Shown: in pieces, positions 61,738-64,000 of the stretch | How the letters are laid out: every line of letters begins with the position of its first letter | Numbering within the stretch: the first letter of the stretch is position 1 | NCBI GenBank assembly: GCA_910586385.1 | Contig: CAJUGX010000003.1 | Location: 1 to 64,000 of the forward strand | Length of the DNA stretch: 64,000 nucleotides | Reading direction: 5' to 3' | Source of the DNA: an uncultured Christensenella sp. | Lineage (GTDB): Bacteria; Bacillota; Clostridia; Christensenellales; UBA1242 | Translations under genes and position numbers: made by a program | Notes under the pieces: model-generated | What the model saw: only the letters and a program-made list of their open reading frames with translations | Told to the model about the DNA's origin: nothing | The model's database searches: none

Positions 61738-61743
61738 GTTGAT

Positions 61744-61772
61744 ATTTTATATAATTTTTTGCTGTTTGTCCA
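61744..61772 (-). promoter_or_regulatory. Promoter of tadA, leaderless
   Basis: On the minus strand TGGACA (61767-61772), a 17-base spacer and TAAAAT (61744-61749). The ATG (61737) follows after 6 bases. Confidence 0.6.
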
Positions 61773-61782
61773 GCGCAAATGG

Positions 61783-61811
61783 TTGTGTTTTGAAAAAAAA
61801 TATGTTATTAT
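61783..61811 (+). promoter_or_regulatory. Promoter of the CPBP protease gene, leaderless
   Basis: TTGTGT (61783-61788), a 17-base spacer and TATTAT (61806-61811). The ATG at 61819 follows after 7 bases with no SD. Confidence 0.65.
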
Positions 61812-61818
61812 TCTCCGT

Positions 61819-62847
61819 ATGGAAAAATCGCAAAAGGTGGAAGAACTTAAGAAAGTTTTTCAAAAGAGAAATTTTTATGTGACAAAAGATGCAGGAAAAA
61901 TCTTTCTGTATGCTCTTTTGCTTCCACTTGCGTTTGGTCTTTTGTTTGGTTATATCTCTATCGCCATTGTCAAGGGGACTGGCGTCAAAATTGAAGAGTC
62001 AACAAATGTCATCTATGCGATGTGCGAAAAATTTGTTTGGTTTAGTATAATTTATATGCTTCTTTCCGAAGTGGTCTTTTTCTGCATGTATTTTGCTTAC
62101 AACAAGTTTAACCGCATTGAGCAGAAGTCTTGCAATCTTTCATTCAAAAAAGCAAATGTTTGGACCTGCCTTTTGTGTGCTTTTACAGGGATTGTTGCAT
62201 GTCTTGGATTTGTGCTTCTTATCGAGGGCGTGTTTGGAAACATGTTCAATGCTTTGAAACTTTTGCCAAAGCCAGGAGAGTCTTTTGCGCCACCAAACGA
62301 CACGGTTGGGTATTATTTCCTCAACTTGTTTTTGCTTGGGGTTATGCCAGCGATCTGCGAAGAACTCGTTTTCAGAGGAATGATTTTTCAAGGACTCAAA
62401 GAGAGGTTTAAGCCTTTCACAAGTGTCCTTTTGACTGCTCTTTTGTTTGCTCTTATGCATCAAAACATCATTCAATTTATCTATCCTCTCATTTTGGGAT
62501 TTGTGCTTACGGTTGTTATGGACAAGACAAACAATTTGATTTATCCAATGATCATCCATTTCTTCAACAATGTCACAACAATCACACTTGATTTCTTGAT
62601 AAAAAGTGAGAAGATATTCCTCGGCATGGCTTGGTGGATGTATCTGCTTGCATTTGTCATTGCGTTTGTGACATGTGCAATCCTTTTTGTCATCTACAAA
62701 TTCTACCTTGTCAAGAAGCCAAAGAATGTTGTTGAACAGCAAGGGGATGCACCATTGTCATCAAACATCAATGTTGGAAAAATGCCACTGACCTTGGTTT
62801 TGGGGATGGTAATTGCAGTCATTATGATTGTTATAAATGCACTTTAA
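61819..62847 (+). CDS. CPBP family intramembrane metalloprotease
   Basis: A 342-residue polytopic membrane protein of the CPBP (CAAX prenyl protease 2/bacteriocin-processing, Abi) family. Motif 1 is ICEELVFRGMIFQG near residue 178, motif 2 is ALLFALMHQN near 211 and motif 3 is MIIHFFNN near 245, so the metal-binding residues are complete. Roles in the family include peptide processing and bacteriocin immunity; the substrate here is unknown. A frame from 61759 is rejected because it would begin upstream of the promoter. A second CPBP gene follows after 31 bases. Confidence 0.88.
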   Translation: MEKSQKVEELKKVFQKRNFYVTKDAGKIFLYALLLPLAFGLLFGYISIAIVKGTGVKIEESTNVIYAMCEKFVWFSIIYMLLSEVVFFCMYFAYNKFNRIEQKSCNLSFKKANVWTCLLCAFTGIVACLGFVLLIEGVFGNMFNALKLLPKPGESFAPPNDTVGYYFLNLFLLGVMPAICEELVFRGMIFQGLKERFKPFTSVLLTALLFALMHQNIIQFIYPLILGFVLTVVMDKTNNLIYPMIIHFFNNVTTITLDFLIKSEKIFLGMAWWMYLLAFVIAFVTCAILFVIYKFYLVKKPKNVVEQQGDAPLSSNINVGKMPLTLVLGMVIAVIMIVINAL

Positions 62848-62878
62848 GACGAGTATGATATACTACGATGGAGAAACT

Positions 62879-64000
62879 ATGAGCGAAAGCAAGCAGGAAA
62901 AGAGTGTAAATTTCTTTACAAATATGATCTACTTTTTTGTGATGGTTTGTTTGGTTGTAATGAGAGTTTGTAATCATTACAACTTGTTTTCGTTTTTGGG
63001 GAGATATGCCTCATATTTTGTGAGTCTTTTCACGCAGATTGGACTTATTCTTGTTTTGCCTCTTCTTGTGCTCAAACTTTTGTCACGATCTAGGACAAAA
63101 GATGTTGTGAAATTTTGCTGCTACAAAAAGGTCTCATGGAAGATTGTTGCGGCGAGTTTTCTGCTCGGGGCAGTTGTGTTTTTTTTGAATGTTTATGTGT
63201 CAAATTTCTTCAACTCTATTATTGAGATTTTTGGGTACAAACACCGCTCTTCAAGTGGTGGAATGAGTGCCACATGGTGGGGACTTATTTTGAGTATAAT
63301 TGGCACTGCAATACTGCCGGCATTTTGCGAGGAAACCTTGCACAGAGGTATGCTTTTGAATGGGAATTCAATGCTTGGGATGAAGAAGAGTATCTTGATT
63401 TCCGGCCTCCTTTTTGGCTTGTTGCACCTCAATATTGAACAGTTTTTCTACGCAACAATCATTGGACTTTTCCTAGGGTATTTGTGCTGGGGATGCAGTT
63501 CCATCTGGCCTTGCATCATCATTCACTTTATGAACAACTGTTTGAGTGTGCTTTTCAGTTTTGCGTCTGCAAAAGGCTGGGCGATTGGAAAACTTTTTGA
63601 TGGAATTGGTGAGTATGTGGCAAACAATCAAGTCATTGGAATTATGCTTTTCATTTTGCTTCTTGTTTTGCTCGTTTTCGTGGCATATGAGCTGGTCAAA
63701 TATTTGTTTAGAGAGACTTTCAAATACAATTTTGTTGGGCGTCAGAAAGAGTTTGCAAACATGGCAATCAGAGAGACATATTTGCAATCTGTCGAAGACA
63801 TAAAGAAAGGTCAAGGAAACGGGAAACCTGTCCAACCAATTGAGTTTTCGTCAAGGGTGATTGATGAAAAAGAGTTTATGAATTTTGTCAATGAAAATCT
63901 CGAGACAATCATCAAAAATTCTGTTGCTGAGATGGAGAAAGAAGAAAAATTCAAGATGGACACGAGGTCAAAAATCTTCTTGTGGGGGTCAGTTGCCCTT
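62879..64000 (+). CDS. CPBP family intramembrane metalloprotease, cut by window end
   Basis: An open frame from the ATG at 62879 (SD GATGGAG) to the window edge, at least 374 residues. It has multiple membrane helices and the CPBP motifs FCEETLHRGMLLNG near residue 149, LLFGLLHLN near 178 and CIIIHFMNN near 213. The C-terminal part is a cytoplasmic charged region followed by another hydrophobic start (KIFLWGSVAL) at the edge. It is probably a tandem paralogue of the preceding gene. The 3' end is not visible. Confidence 0.85.
   Translation, partial: MSESKQEKSVNFFTNMIYFFVMVCLVVMRVCNHYNLFSFLGRYASYFVSLFTQIGLILVLPLLVLKLLSRSRTKDVVKFCCYKKVSWKIVAASFLLGAVVFFLNVYVSNFFNSIIEIFGYKHRSSSGGMSATWWGLILSIIGTAILPAFCEETLHRGMLLNGNSMLGMKKSILISGLLFGLLHLNIEQFFYATIIGLFLGYLCWGCSSIWPCIIIHFMNNCLSVLFSFASAKGWAIGKLFDGIGEYVANNQVIGIMLFILLLVLLVFVAYELVKYLFRETFKYNFVGRQKEFANMAIRETYLQSVEDIKKGQGNGKPVQPIEFSSRVIDEKEFMNFVNENLETIIKNSVAEMEKEEKFKMDTRSKIFLWGSVAL

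Overview
The window reads as a chromosomal segment of a low-GC, endospore-forming Firmicute of the class Clostridia, probably an uncultured gut lineage (Christensenellales-like; this placement is inference). Sporulation genes are present (a SigK-like sigma factor, a YlbJ-like protein, spoVAC-spoVAD-spoVAE, a YunB-like protein). RNase P RNA looks type A, as in Clostridia rather than Bacilli. TGA is used as a stop, so the code is standard. Leucine is written mostly as CTT and TTG, and the one tRNA gene is a tRNA-Leu with an AAG anticodon.

Layout. 1-5233: a terminator from an upstream gene, then a consensus promoter with a nine-G tract in its spacer driving a 1683-residue secreted surface protein. 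5272-9090: ylbJ-like (minus), pta, ackA (acetate/ATP pathway) and rpmF. 9099-9752: a parallel beta-helix protein (minus). 9919-16962: plsX-rnc-smc-ftsY and an SDR, a classic Firmicutes cluster here lacking the fab and acpP genes. 17070-22386: sigK-like, a diadenylate-cyclase-like protein, a cysteine desulfurase, a methyltransferase, a GNAT and a ferredoxin fused to a thioredoxin-like domain. 22454-22803: rnpB. 22922-32782: an unknown gene, rarA, an acyltransferase-fold protein, an orphan phage-type regulator and terminase large subunit around an SH3 membrane protein, a second GLUG surface protein and rnhB. 32850-38984: a Vat-like acetyltransferase, an orphan substrate-binding lipoprotein, valS, a short gene, and a foreign-looking GNAT plus phosphoribosyltransferase-like pair next to the 3' end of tRNA-Leu. 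39183-45268: a membrane-anchored subtilase, lemA and a DUF2207 protein. 45334-49331: a Gly/Tyr-repeat lipoprotein divergent from spoVACDE and yunB. 49424-57153: a HEPN-CBS protein, a T-box leader with type-2 ileS, an rRNA methyltransferase, a pseudouridine synthase and pepF. 57340-64000: a tiny Cys/Pro-rich gene, a second SDR, a SHOCT membrane protein, an ECF sigma factor with a membrane partner, tadA, and two CPBP proteases (the last cut by the window edge).

Three themes stand out. First, decoding: the AAG anticodon, the CTT bias and tadA fit an expanded inosine-34 system. Second, translation starts: at least six genes have an ATG 6-10 bases after a consensus -10 box and no Shine-Dalgarno, so they look leaderless, while most genes have strong SD sites. 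Third, surface variation: the poly-G promoter spacer ahead of the giant surface protein has the form of a phase-variation switch. Starts were moved to internal ATG or GTG codons wherever an SD or promoter supported it.
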